Numbered from the stretch's first letter, positions 1 to 13,995 are shown. The stretch: DNA of 64,000 nucleotides from Patagioenas fasciata (GCF_037038585.1 NC_092524.1:46523001-46587000), one strand, 5' to 3'. Notes: generated from the letters alone by a model not told the origin. Program-made: numbers and translations.

Positions 1-2750
<2,750 letters not shown>

Positions 2751-2880
2751 CTCTGTGCAGGAGCCACTCACGCACAGTCTCAGTGACATCGAAGGACAGC
2801 CACTCAGGGGAGCCCCGTGTCTGCACATTTCTGCCGCTGAGGTAGCGCTGCTTTGCTATGTGCTCATCCGGTCGAAGGAT
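2751..2880 (-). CDS. TGFB3: TGFB3 exon 3 (latency-associated peptide)
   Basis: This 130-nt exon encodes residues 173-215 of the TGF-beta-3 precursor plus one base of codon 216. The minus-strand reading starts [18 protein letters not shown] and continues through [20 protein letters not shown], a conserved latency-peptide segment. The acceptor is CTGACACAG and the donor is CAGAG|GTAGGG. It is entered in phase 0 after exon 2 and left in phase 1. Residue 207 or so reads Glu (VTETV); from memory chicken has Asp there, one reason to think the species is another bird. Confidence 0.96.
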
Positions 2881-4238
2881 CTGTGTCAGAAGGAGAGGTA
2901 GAGAGAATCAGCCAGTGCTGTGCATAAGGAAGGGATAGCCTTGGCTCCTTTTTCTTCCACAGCTTGCCAAAAACTAATTCAGAAGGTTGGTCCTGGCAAG
3001 TGAGACACCAGGATTACCCTGGCACAGGTGAGAAGGACATGTTCACAACCAACCTGAACTCCAGAGTTCTACACAACACTCATCTCTCTGTCCTAAGCAG
3101 CCTACATCTCTCGATTCATCCTTATTTCAGGAACATATCCAGAGGCAGTAGCACACAGCAACTGATCTAATAGGTGGTTTTGTTTCTATATGCACCTGTG
3201 TGATGTAGGTCTGGATTTCAGAGTAGAACCAGCAGTGATCAATAGAGCATCTTGCTACAGGTCCCGTGCCCAGCAAGCCTATTGAGTCCTAGACTGTGGG
3301 GTTTTCATGTGTCCTACACTCTTCAACTTCTATCAAAACACAGCAGGGCTGATCAGGTTTGGAGACCTCACCCCCTGCTCTGACATCTCTTCCTGCTTCC
3401 AGACAAACAACTACAGCCTATGCAAGGTGTCTCCTTCTTGCAGGACCCCAGGTTCACTCCACAGAGCACTGAACCTATGGAGAAGCTCTGAGATTGCATC
3501 CTTGTCAGTTGTGTCATCTGGAGAGCTGCTCTGACCTTTGAAGCTAAATTCCAGGAAGTCCTGAAGAGCTACCCGCCACAGGGCAATTTTAAATGCACTT
3601 GTACTGCAAAGTGGACACACACCAGCCTGTGGGAATGTGCCCCCTGGATACTAAACTGTACCATTAGCTGGATGGCCCAGCCCGGCCTAAGACCACTTCC
3701 AAACCTGACCTAGACCTTATTCTTGACAGGGGACTTCATGAGTTCAAACCAAACTCCAGGTAAGTACCTGAATTAATGGTGCCAGGAATTGTGCCCCTGA
3801 AGAGCTGCTGCTGAAAGCAACATTGAAAGCAAGAATTATTTTTCCAGTAAATCAGTGACAAGACAGAGAGCTCCACCCATTGGATTGGTACCAACTGTAC
3901 TGTGACAGTCAGAGGAGCAAAACTGCCAAGGGATGTGGGCACGCAGATGTGACAGAAGGGTCAGGGCTGCTCTGCTGGGGAGGGGCTCCCTTCTCAGTGC
4001 AGCAAATTACTGCAGTGGACACCATGCCACGGTGCCCAGAGCAGCCAGCCTATGTGAGGAGGGAAAGGACAGCATCCCACTGTAAAAGGAAAGGTGATGG
4101 TGTCACTGCATATGCTGGAAGAAGCCTGGGATTTCTTCTCTCTCTGTTCTGTGGCCTTGCACATATTAATTTACGCAACCATTACAGAGCCAAGCTATTC
4201 TGGGCTCAGGCATAGGGGAAGGTGAGAAGAACACTCAC
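2881..4238 (-). other. TGFB3: TGFB3 intron 2
   Basis: This 1,358-bp GT-AG intron has donor GTGAGTG at 4238 and acceptor TCTGACACAG ending at 2881 on the minus strand. I see no repeat, RNA gene or second coding exon in it. Confidence 0.85.
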
Positions 4239-4402
4239 CTGGAAGAGCTCAATGCGCTGCTCACTGCGTTTGGAGCTTGGGTTGGGCACACGCAGCACCC
4301 GAAACTCGGCACGGAACAAGTTGGTGCTGTTCTTCTCTGCTGAGGACACATTGAAGCGGAACACATTGGAGGTGACACCTTTTGGACAAGTGCCCAACTC
4401 AT
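4239..4402 (-). CDS. TGFB3: TGFB3 exon 2 (latency-associated peptide)
   Basis: This 164-nt exon encodes residues 118-172 of the TGF-beta-3 precursor. It completes Asn118 (A from exon 1, AT here) and reads [20 protein letters not shown] followed by a segment containing [20 protein letters not shown], ending at IELFQ. Two N-glycosylation sequons are visible, Asn135-Val-Ser and Asn142-Ser-Thr, both typical of the TGF-beta-3 propeptide. The acceptor is TCTCCTAG at 4403-4404 and the donor is CAG|GTGAGTG. It is left in phase 0 (516 coding nt accumulated). Confidence 0.96.
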
Positions 4403-5441
4403 CTAGGAGAAAAATTGAAAGACTGAGAACCACAGGTCAGAGGGGCAAGATCTCAAATAAAAATTGTTTGAAAAAGAGCTTTCCAGCAGAAGACCGTCAT
4501 TCAAACGTCTTGCCACCTGTAAAGCATTGCTATTTAGCTAAATATAATACAGGATTAATTCACTCCAATTTGATCTACATTCTAACATTTTGCAAAATCT
4601 TCCCACTACTGCCACTGTTATTTCAACGCTACAAGCCAGAGAATCAGTAGAGATCAACCACAGTATTTTTAATATTATCTCTTCTAATTCTGCTCATCAA
4701 ATGTTGCTAATGCTCATGAATCTGCTGCATCCAAAATGACAACCCCAGCCAAGGCAACAGGACAATCTCATTTGCAGCTAGTGGGGCTTATTCCCAGTAG
4801 TGATGATGGTGTGACTCTGCTTACACTGGAGACATGAAGCCATGAAGAAGCCGATCCCATTGTCGTTGAAACTTAGTTTTACAAACCTTGACATTGTCTC
4901 CTAAAATGAAAGCCAGCCAAGTGTCCACAAAGCATGAGGAGTGAAGACTTTTGGGGGCAGTGACTATTCAGTGTGTACTGAAAGAAATGGGTTTTAAGAT
5001 CAGTTCTCACGCATGACCTGGAGAAGGAATTCATGAATAGTTCTACATACAGAGTTCAAGGACAAAGTAGTAGTACTGAGAGGTCTGCAGAGATCAGACA
5101 TACATGTAGGAAATAGCACAGCAATTCTCTGCCTTGATGTGTGCTTGCTGAACATAAAAATCCATTTCACAGATGATCCAAAAGAGAGTAGGTAAAAGCT
5201 AAGAGGTCCAAAACAAACTCCTCAAGAGAAAACAAGCCTCTCTTCATTGGGACCATTTTGGTCCCACAGAAAGTCTTTGTCATCACTCATGTTCCTCTCC
5301 TATTGACCTCTGGTAGCATCCTTAGGACAAAACACAGCAGCTCCTGCTCTACAGCCACATGCAGGTTTGTTTGCAGCCCTACAGAGCCCCTCACATAACT
5401 GTAACAACAGAGGGTCTCATGTCAACTGATATTTAAGTTGC

Positions 5442-5480
5442 TTTAAAAAACAAAACAAACCAACCAAACAAACAAAACAG
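5442..5480. repeat. (AAAC)n-like simple repeat
   Basis: This is an A-rich imperfect microsatellite with repeated AAAC and CAAA units (for example CCAACCAAACAAACAAAAC near 5461) in TGFB3 intron 1. No function is implied. Confidence 0.7.
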
Positions 5481-7946
5481 AAAGAAGAACTATCACCTGC
5501 TCCTACCCACAGTTCCAGCCTGTGTTAAATAGGCTAGAAGCCCTAGTTGAAGGAACCTTCGAGTTAGATTCCTGGAGCCAGACCCTCTCTTCACAACACC
5601 ACCATCTCCCCAGAGAAACAGCTTCTGAAGATGGGCTAGCATGAAACAGCACAAGTGCAGAGGTTCACCTCCCATAACAAATTCTGCTTTGAGCAACACT
5701 GATGCACTTCCAGAGTCATCTCCATGAAGATGAAGGTCTTCTTGCGCTACACTCTGATTCAGCAAGAAGGAGCCTACCAGTTTACAAGGATGTGTTCTTA
5801 GGGTGCCGACATTCTACTCAATAAGCTAATGACTAGATGATCACATTGGGCTTTTAATTGGAGGTGGTGGCTTTTCTTGTTTGTTTGTTTTCGTTTGTAC
5901 TACTGAATGGAACAGCCGTCCCATACAGGAAAGTCTCTGTCTGCCACTGAAGTGATGCATGTTCAGTGATCACAGCAGACAAGACCTAGTTGCAGCCATG
6001 AGTTCATACGCTCAGCCCAACAACCCTTCAGTGCAAGGAGTACACTAAGCCACACAAGGACACCCACTGTGGGCACTCAACCACTGTGACCAGTTCTAGG
6101 TTTTAAACCGTAGAAAAGCACAGCAGAAAAAACAAGCTCTGATCTCATTAAATGCCCGAAGGCATCCTCCTAGCAGAAGTCTAAGGCTGATAACTGTTCT
6201 GTGTCCTAGACCTAGGCAGATACTGTGTTTTAATACCCCCTTAAGCTGTTTTGCACTCCTAGCCCTATTAATAGTACTGTTAACAGCCTGCCCTTCCATT
6301 TCAAACCTGAATGCCTGTCCACATGGGGCATCCCAGTAGTCATCAGAAATGCCCTTCTAGATCAGACCAATAGGCAGCCTAGCCCAGTATCTATTTCCAA
6401 CAGTAGTGCTTTATCCAACCATCTGAGTCTGCAGATCTGGTCCTACAGCACATTGGAGAGACAAAATAATTTATTGTATAGCATCTCCTTAAGATTTTTG
6501 GCTAATTTAGGCAGCCATTGTGGTAAGAGATGACTATACATATTGTATTTTGCCTGCTTTCCACACATTGCCTTCTACCTACTTACTTCACTAGCAAGGT
6601 GCTGGTGTGTTGGGGACCTTCCTAGTAGAAATAGTAAGGACTTTCCTGAGAAGTAAGAACCTTCCCTGAGAACAAGTTTCATGTTCCCTTCATAGTCTGG
6701 GAACAAGCCCTCCGTGATGGGGAGAGGGAGCTGTGTGCTGTGTTTCCCTGTGAGGCCAAAGTCTGCTTCCTATCATAGGGTGCCCAGGATACAGCTCACT
6801 CCCTGGATGCTGACTGCTTTGGGGCAAAGAACTTTTTGCAAGAGGTCATCGGCAAAGGAGGCAAGGTGATTTTTCGGGCAACTTGGTCCAGTCCCAGCTC
6901 AGGTGTGTTAATCACACTGGCATCTGGACGCATCCACCTACCAGCACAGAACAAAGCCTGGAGGCAACATTCCTGCAACCTCTTCCAGTCTACAAGACTC
7001 AGTGGCTGTAACCAAGCCTGAAGACAGGGAACCTGTGACACCCTGCACACCCATGCCAGGCTACGTCTGACACCAAAGGCTGGATCCTCATGACTGGGCC
7101 CTGCTATTACTGCGGAGCCCAGGCAATCCTGAGCTGTGGACTGTACAAATGATGAGACCAGCAGCCTCTTGGTGTGGATAATGTGATATGGGGACCAGGT
7201 TCTTTTGGGAGCTTCCCTCTTCCTACCACTGCGCTCAGCAAGGTGTAGGTTCTCCATGTGCTGCCGACCCTACACAGCTGCTATTTCTGGCAAGCCCCAA
7301 AAAGGCTGATGGCTGTGATGTTTGGTGTCAAGGAAGGGCAGGCTGGCTGTGAGCAGCTACTGCCTCACTCCATATTATACCACTGATACTTCAAGGTGTT
7401 TCATGCCAAAGCTGCATAACTTTGGAGAAAAAATTAATCCTTCTGGAACTCTGCAGGCAGCAGGTTTGGAGGGAAGACATACTTGGCCCCAGCAACACAT
7501 GGCTTTAATTGCCTTGCCTCTCAAGCTGGCTTGGAAAATGGCATATTCTTCCTCAGGAAGGTAAACAAAGTAATTTGCAGGACCTTTGCAGATGCTCTAA
7601 GGTTAAGTCTAACCAAGTCAGTGCTTAAGAGCATATGAACCCCTATGTGTTTTAGGAGATCCCTGAAGTGAAACGCTGGTCAAGAGCAAGTTATTCTTTG
7701 AAAGAAAGTCCCTTATAATTCAGGCAATGTGCCTGAGAGGCACAGCAGAAAGACCATCTTGTGAGTCACCAAACAGCTCAGAGTCAGGACAGGGAACTGG
7801 TCCTGAATATCCCTCCTTCCTAGAAGGATGGGGCTCTCCCCACTGCTATTTTTGCTTCTCAGCTTTTCTCACTTTTGGGCCTTAAGTCTTTGAGAAGGAT
7901 GAATTCTCTGAGCCAAAAAGCCGCTTGACTAATAGTTTGGAACTAG

Positions 7947-7982
7947 AACAGTTTATGTGCATGTGAGTGTGCGTGTGCACAC
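7947..7982. repeat. Short imperfect (GT)n tract
   Basis: This is an interrupted GT/GC-alternating stretch (ATGTGCATGTGAGTGTGCGT near 7955) in TGFB3 intron 1. It is short and degenerate. Confidence 0.5.
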
Positions 7983-9037
7983 ATTTCAGACTTGTCTGTA
8001 TCATCCTCACAGTTCCCCCAACGGAGCAGTCCTCCCCTTCCCCCCTAGAGGAGACTGGCTTTGGCTCGGAGCGTGTTCTGAGATCACCACCTGGCACAGT
8101 GACAGAGTCATGGGAAAGTTGAACATCAGCCACTTCTGAAGACACGGGGCCAAATTCAGCCATAGTCTAAGTGATGAATCTCCCTCAGTTTCAAAAGGAG
8201 TGCATCTCTTGACACCAAGGCCTGTCTGGAGCTAGTCTCCCCCTGTGTGACCCAGTTCCAAAGTTCCCTCTTTCTCTGGGTGGTGGCGCCCACACTGTGC
8301 GTTCCCAGGAACTTAATCTCACCACTACTTGTTTTTTTAAACCTCAGCACCTTGCCCCAGTGTCCTATGGGGACATGGGACACGTTCATTCATTTCCACA
8401 GGAATTGTTCCCAACCCACGGTCCCTCCTCACTGTTCCTTCTTGTGCACCACATCTTCATTCCTCTTTCCCCTCTACTTCATCCAAATCCACTCCTCTGA
8501 CTTCATTTCCCCCTGTTGGGGTTTCCCAGTTTCCTTCCCCAAAACACACTGGTTCATAGTACGGCTCTACAATTTTGCACAGACACTTGGTTTCCCCATG
8601 TATTTTTATAATTTCGTAAACAACACTTCAGTAGGTCAAAAATGTTGAAATATGGGTAAGCTGCTCTACCATGTGCACTTTCTTTTCCTCGAGTCTTGGT
8701 GTCTCCTGAGCTAAGAGCTAATCACATAGCCATATGGAGTGCAGTCTGCTAGAGATTAAGTGAAATTTGTTGCATTACCACATTGTAGCTCTTATTCCAG
8801 CTCATCATATGTCAAGATTAACATAAACCTGGAAGAGTAACTGCATTCTGAGGCTGCCTGCACCAAGTCACAGCTCCTCCCCAGAATTGCTGGTGTTCAA
8901 ATTGCAACCCCACAACTACACTACATCACAGGAGAACGTCCTGGATGATGGTATGACTACATGTCCACCAACATCTCCCAGTCCTAAGGCATCCTAAGCA
9001 CAGACCGAAAGGATTGCTTGTGCCTACATATGCTCAG

Positions 9038-9222
9038 CATCTGCAATCTGCTTGGGGCTCATCTGCTCAGCCTCTGTCTTTGCATCTGCTCAGCTCCTGC
9101 ACCTGAATCCATTTATTGTCCACATCTGGGCCTGCTCATCATCTGCTCCACACCTGCTCAACATCTGTCATGTTTTCTCAATGCCTGTGTTCACTTGGGG
9201 GTCTCCTTTGCATCACCATCTG
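9038..9222. repeat. Degenerate CATCTGCTCAG-type repeat with clustered CATCTG motifs
   Basis: The motif CATCTG occurs seven times in 185 bp (starts 9038, 9060, 9083, 9123, 9140, 9162, 9217), often within CATCTGCTCAG. The spacing is irregular (17-55 bp), so this is a decayed minisatellite or a drifted motif cluster. Each motif is also an E-box of the CANNTG form. It lies about 1.1 kb downstream of the TGFB3 start codon, inside intron 1. Whether it regulates anything is unknown. Confidence 0.6.
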
Positions 9223-9970
9223 CTTTGCTCCTGCTCAGCATCTCTGGAACCATGTACTCACTCTCTGAACCCTCACGCTATCCAAGTAACACCCTCGACA
9301 GTGTCCTCCAGGCACCAGTCTCTCCAGCAAGCGCCTCTCCACCTTCTGCACAGCCAGCGCAGGTGCTGCACAGACAAAACGGGTTGCCTGTCTCTCTGCA
9401 GCACTTCAGCAGGGAGGAGTCCAGCTACCTGCTCTCATCCAAACACTAGACCTGTGCCTTCTCCTAGCCCGGTGCGCAGCATTAGCCTCGATACCCAAAC
9501 TGCCTGCTCCCCTGCTGCCTTCCCCCCTCACATTTTCCCTCTTCTCCTCCCCTCCCCGCCTTCCCCCAGATGTCATGGCTCTAGGCAGGGCTTGGCTCGC
9601 TGCTCCTGGACCCCGCAACCCGCCGCTGCCAGCGCCCACCTCCTCCACCTGCGGCGGGGCCGCTCCCCGCCAAGGCCCACGCCGTCCTGTCGGTGCTCCG
9701 AGCGCTCGCCACTCCGTGTCTCCCCCGCCCCGGTCCCGGGACAGCGGGGTGCGCTCCTCACCGCCGCTCTCCCCGCACCCGAGCGCGCAGGCAGGCGGAG
9801 ACGAGACCGCGCCGCAGCGGCCCCCTCGTGCCTCCGCACTCCCGCCCCCCGCCGCGGGGCCCGACACCCCTCGGCCCCGGCTGGCCGCCCCTCCTCCGCG
9901 CCCGGGGTCCCGGGCAGCCTGTCCCGCGGGCGCGGCACCGCGGCCGGCGCGGGGAGAGTCCAGCACTTAC

Positions 9971-10322
9971 TGTGCTCGGGGAGGCCCTGGATCATGTCAA
10001 ATTTATGGATCTCTTTGGCATAGTATTCGGACTCGGTGTTGTCCTGAGAGCAGCTCTCCTCCTTCTCCTCCTCCATCTCCTCCAGCAGCTCCCGGGTGCT
10101 GTTATAGAGGGCCAGAATCTGGTAGGGGACATGGGCCGGCCCCACGGTCTCGGGGGGGCTGGTGAGCCGCAGCTTGCTCAGGATCTGCCCCCGGATGGCT
10201 TCCACCCTCTTCTTCTTGATGTGGTCCAAGTCCAAGGTAGTGCAGGAGGACAGCGAGAGGCTCACGGTGGCGAAGCTCAGCAGGGAGAGCAGCACCAGAG
10301 CCCTTTGCACGTACATCTTCAT
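9971..10322 (-). CDS. TGFB3: TGFB3 exon 1 (signal peptide and start of latency-associated peptide)
   Basis: This first coding exon of transforming growth factor beta-3 is 352 nt and encodes residues 1-117 plus one base of codon 118. TGF-beta-3 is a secreted dimeric cytokine that is made as a latent complex, signals through TGFBR1/TGFBR2 and SMAD2/3, and acts in palate, lung and heart development. The start is the ATG at 10322, reading [20 protein letters not shown], a hydrophobic signal peptide ending near residue 23. Cys27 (SSCTTLDLD) is the position used in TGF-beta propeptides to couple to LTBP (family knowledge). The straitjacket helix ([18 protein letters not shown]) follows, then an N-glycosylation sequon at Asn74 in [10 protein letters not shown] and an acidic stretch ([10 protein letters not shown]). 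The donor is GAGCACA|GTAAGTG. The frame is open upstream to in-frame ATGs at 10454 and 10685; I chose 10322 because it matches the family start and the signal peptide. Confidence 0.97.
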
Positions 10323-10890
10323 GTGCGAGGGGGCGGCGAACGGGGCCTCCGGGAGAGACCACCGGACGGCGGCGAGCGGGCGCGGGGGCCGAGGCGGTGT
10401 GCTGGCGGCAGCCTCCCCAGATCCCGCAGGCTGAGGGTTGGCGAGGAGGTGCATGAACTCACTGCGCCGTGCGCGACTCAGGACTTCCAGGAAGAGCTGG
10501 CAGCGCTCCGCAAGGAGAAGCGGCAGGCGCCGTGCCTCGCCGCGCCGGGCTCCTTCCCCATGCGCCGCCCCGCGTCCCGCGGAGCCGGGGGCGCCCCGCC
10601 GCGCCGCGCCGCCGCACGTGTCAGCGGCCCGCGCCGCCCCGCCGCTGCGGGGGGAGCGCGGCGCCCGCCCCTCTCGCTGCACCATTCATGCCCCCGCCGG
10701 GACCCGCGCCCTACATCGCCCGGTGCCCGACTCCCGGGAGCGCGGCACCGCGGCGCTCCCCGCACAGCTGGGAGCAGCGCCACCGGGCCGTCCGCTGCCC
10801 CCGCAGGTTCCGCTAACCGCCGTGCCCAGGCCGCACACCGCTCAGCCCGGCACCGCACCGCGCCGCGCCGCCCCTCCCGCGCACACTGCC
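10323..10890 (-). other. TGFB3: TGFB3 5' untranslated region (inferred)
   Basis: The stretch runs from the inferred transcription start (about 25-30 bp downstream of the TATA box) to the start codon at 10322, roughly 565 nt and extremely GC-rich. Upstream ATGs are present, including two in frame with the protein at 10454 and 10685 and one out of frame at 10689. A long 5' leader with upstream ATGs that represses translation is known for human TGFB3 mRNA. I cannot exclude an intron in this leader. Confidence 0.6.
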
Positions 10891-10914
10891 TCTCCCTCGG
10901 CCCCGCCGCTGAAA

Positions 10915-10922
10915 TTTTATAC
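10915..10922 (-). promoter_or_regulatory. TGFB3: TGFB3 TATA box
   Basis: The minus-strand sequence GTATAAAA lies about 590 bp upstream of the start codon in an otherwise GC-rich region. A single TATA box beside a CRE is the known architecture of mammalian TGFB3 promoters. Transcription would start near 10885-10892. Confidence 0.8.
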
Positions 10923-10932
10923 CTCCCTCCCA

Positions 10933-10940
10933 TGACGTCC
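10933..10940 (-). promoter_or_regulatory. TGFB3: CRE-like site upstream of the TGFB3 TATA box
   Basis: The minus-strand sequence GGACGTCA matches the cAMP response element TGACGTCA at 7 of 8 positions. It sits about 10 bp upstream of the TATA box. The human TGFB3 promoter is also known to use a CRE close to its TATA box, so CREB/ATF control is a reasonable inference. Confidence 0.7.
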
Positions 10941-12694
10941 CCGGGACGGGGCTCGGGCGGGGGAGGGAGGGAGCTCCAAGCCCGGCCTTCGCCCGCAGTA
11001 CCGCGCTAATGGCTTCAGCAGCCGCGCAGTCGCCGCCCCCCCAGCCGGGCCCCGCCGCCGCCCCCCGCGCGGCCGGCGGCGCCGGGCCCCTCGCGCCCCG
11101 GGCCCCTCGCGCTCCGCGGCGGGGCGACCCCGCGCGCCCTCCGACGTGGCCGCCGCACCGGCGCGGCGCGCGGGCGCCCCCTGCTGGCGCCGCTCGGGCA
11201 GCGGCGGGCGCGGGGCGGCGGCGGCGGCCGGGCTCTCGCGGTGGTCCGCCGCGCGCTGGCGGGCGGCGCGGGGATGCCCCTCCCGTTTCCAGCTGCGAAA
11301 TTGCATTAAAAGCGGCTAAAAATACCCCGAATACTTTCCTGATGTGGTTTCTTTCCGACGGAGGGAGGAGGGGAAGGAGGGGCCGGGCGGCGGCGGGGCC
11401 GGGCGCTGCGCTGCGAGAGAGGGTCTGCGGCGGCCCCCAGGCTGTGGCGGGGCTGGCGGGCCCTGCGAGGGCCCAGGGCAGACCTCGGTCCGGCCCGTCG
11501 TGCACCCGCTGCCCTCGGAGGGGGCCGGAGCCGCGCGCAGGAGACAGAACACCGGCCCCAGCGGAGGTTCGGCTCCGCGACCGGGGCCCCGGCGGGCTCC
11601 CTTCCTGGGGCATGCCCTGACCATGGTCATCCACCGCACCAGCCTCCCCCCTCCTGACCCCGGCTGGGCCTGTGTCCGCTGCCCCGAAGCCCGAGGGCAC
11701 CTTGCCCTCCCCAGAACCCTTCCCGCTCTGCAGGTACTCCTCACACCACCGCCCAGCCCTTCTGGGGGCCTGCGGAGTGGGGTCTGTACACCCCCGAGCT
11801 GGCCAGGTGCCTGCAGGTGGCAGGATGGCGGGATGGCAGCTCCGTGCCTTCCTGACTCAGCACAACCGCTGGAAGCACTGGCCACTCTGCAGAAGAAGCC
11901 AGCAGCCTGGCTGTGCTGTTGAGAGGATGTGGCGGGACAGATGCTGCGGGGCTGTGGGTGAGGCAGGAGCTGGGCAGAGCTCTCTGTAGCAGTAAGTATG
12001 GGGGCCTTCATGCTGGGGCAGAGCTGGGACCCATGGGCACATGGCCCCAGCACCTGGACGGGTGGTGTCTGGCAGCAGCACAGCTGGTCCATAGCTGGAA
12101 ACACTGGGCACAGCTGCGGGGAGCCTTCCATCACCTGTATGTTTAAGGCATCTGGGGCTGGGAGAGCACTGCCAGCTCAAAGGCCAGCAGCTCATCCAAG
12201 ACATGGAGTGTGGAAGCAGTTCAGAGGAAATCCGGGGGGTAGCTGGGGGTGCTGGATGCCCAGTGAGCCCATTCCCTGCAGTTCTGAGGAGACCAAAGGG
12301 TGAGCTGCTCACGGTTTGCTTGTGCTTTGCTTGGGGAAGAGGAATTTGAGTTCTTTGATGGAGCAAAGGTGTAACAAGATATAGCGGCTCTAAGATGACA
12401 TCAGACGAATCACAACTTGAAGTAAGTTGCAAATTCTGAGCACTGCCGTTAACTGTCCATGGGTGTTTTTCATGTAGATTGTGATGGATGTTTCTAGAGC
12501 TCCTCAGGCACTTCTGAAATGAATTCTGGATGCTTTTGTGCTCTGGGACCTCCTCTACCCTGCATTAGGTTGGAGGTCATGTGAAATGCAGTAGAATGGA
12601 TTGCATTGGAGTTCAGTAATCATTTTGCTACAGTGCCGCCTGATGAATTATTAGTTAAGATGGAGGTAAGTACAGGAATTATAAGAGATTGCTA

Positions 12695-12995
12695 GAGGAG
12701 TTCTGCAGTGGCTGGTCCTGGGCCCAGTTTTCATTAACGATCTTGGCACATTGAAATAGATGTGCTAATGAAATTGGCTGCTGATCCAAAGTTGGGAGGC
12801 ATTGTTAATATAGGGGAGGATTGGGATATCCTATAGGAGGAGCAGGCAATTTTGATTGGCTGAGACAGCAGAAATAGGATGAAATGCAATAGTACAAAAC
12901 ACAAGGTTATGTTGTTGATAGCTGAGAGCAGACTTTTCTATTATGAGCTGACAGTGGGGACTTACCGTTTGAAAATAATAGCGGAGAAGAAGGAG
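12695..12995 (+). mobile_element. Old CR1 LINE fragment (end of ORF2, degraded)
   Basis: The DNA resembles the part of CR1 encoding the end of the reverse-transcriptase ORF: GGTCCTGGGCCCAGTTTTCA near 12714, ATTAACGATCTTGGCACATT near 12733, then GCTGATCCAAAGTTGGGAGG near 12780. It is heavily mutated and has no intact frame. The right edge is uncertain; similarity fades after about 12,920. Confidence 0.7.
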
Positions 12996-13995
12996 GTAGA
13001 TGTGGTGCCAGCTCCAGTACTGGGCTACTCACTTTCTGCTCTGGGCTTTGCTCTCTCCACGTTGAGAAGAGGTGGGGAAGCTCCATGGTCTGACATGTGC
13101 TGGAACCACTGCTGGTGGCTGTGAGGAGCAGTCACTAACAGGTTGCACGTCTTGGACGCACTGGAATCCAGCTGGGGCTGAGGGAGAGCCCAACGAGGCT
13201 ACTGAATGTGTGAGTATTGTAGGAAATATTTCACACTTGGCAACCCTGACTGGGTTTTGACAGTCTGAGCCGGGGCTGATGTAACCCAAACAGCGTCTCT
13301 TCTCAAAGAGATCAAGACAGACAAATGCATGGGCCTTTTCTGCTTATCGAAGCCCCTTCCACCTTCCAGAGGGAGGAACCTCTTGTTTGAAGGTTTGCAA
13401 TTGTTAGGAAATTTTGTCCTGGCACCCACACAAATAACAGAATATTTTCAGTTGTTTTCCTCCTCCAAAATCCCTTAGAGATGAGGTAAATACTTAGAAG
13501 GACATGGAAAAAAAAGTTGCAGAAAATCAAACTGAGGTGCTTGGAGATGCCTGTGTGTGCGTAGCATGGAGCCAGCTACAGCAGCAGTCTTCTCCAAGCA
13601 CTTTGCTTCCCAGTGGAAGCTCAATGTTTTCAGTGGATTGGCCCGTGTTGAAATTGGGAGTCTGGCTGGCTGCCTGACTTGAGGACTGGGTGAGCAAGAA
13701 AGGCGCAGCACTGTTTCACTGGTTGCTACTGGAATTGCCCTGCATCCCATAAATCCTACTGCTGCCAGAGAGCTATTTAACCAAACCTTTGGCCACTCTG
13801 AATAAGGTGCTCATTGTTCTTTCCCACTGTAGTGCTACCATTTGGGCTTCCCACCATAGCTGGAGCTTTAACTTCATGTGTGTGCCCTTGCTCTAAAGGT
13901 GGTCTAGGACCAGAAGCATGTGGGAGTGCTCAAGTGTGATTGTTTTTGCAGACTCTCATGACTTTCTCTTGGGCAGAAGGAGGACCAGACAAAAG

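Larger units (their letters stand above)
4403..9970 (-). other. TGFB3: TGFB3 intron 1
   Basis: This 5,568-bp GT-AG intron has donor GTAAGTG at 9970 and acceptor TCTCCTAG. Its 5' part (about 9,560-9,970) is GC- and CpG-rich and belongs to the promoter island. It contains an AC-rich simple repeat near 5442, a GT-rich stretch near 7947, and a degenerate array rich in CATCTG (9038-9222). No second gene is supported; the long open frames around 9,050-10,000 are compositional products of the GC-rich DNA. Confidence 0.8.
9560..11420. other. TGFB3: CpG island spanning the TGFB3 promoter
   Basis: This very GC-rich block has abundant CpG dinucleotides. It covers the end of TGFB3 intron 1, exon 1, the 5' untranslated region and the upstream promoter. 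Composition changes to ordinary AT-richer DNA on both sides. Long open frames on both strands here are rich in Arg, Pro, Ala and Gly and are composition-driven, not genes. The edges are estimated by eye. Confidence 0.85.

Noticed and set aside
9573-10685. 370-codon open frame on the minus strand as one continuous gene
   Set aside because: Only 9971-10322 is TGFB3 coding sequence; the rest is 5' leader before the start and intron read-through after the GTAAGTG donor, in CpG-rich DNA.
9693-11009. 438-codon plus-strand open frame across the TGFB3 promoter
   Set aside because: Antisense to TGFB3 exon 1 and in a CpG island; the Arg/Pro/Gly/Ala-rich composition is the expected product of GC-rich DNA without stops. 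No domain was recognised.
10813-12134. Minus-strand open frames of 129-295 codons upstream of TGFB3
   Set aside because: Compositional frames in the CpG island, lying upstream of the TATA box; no family resemblance.
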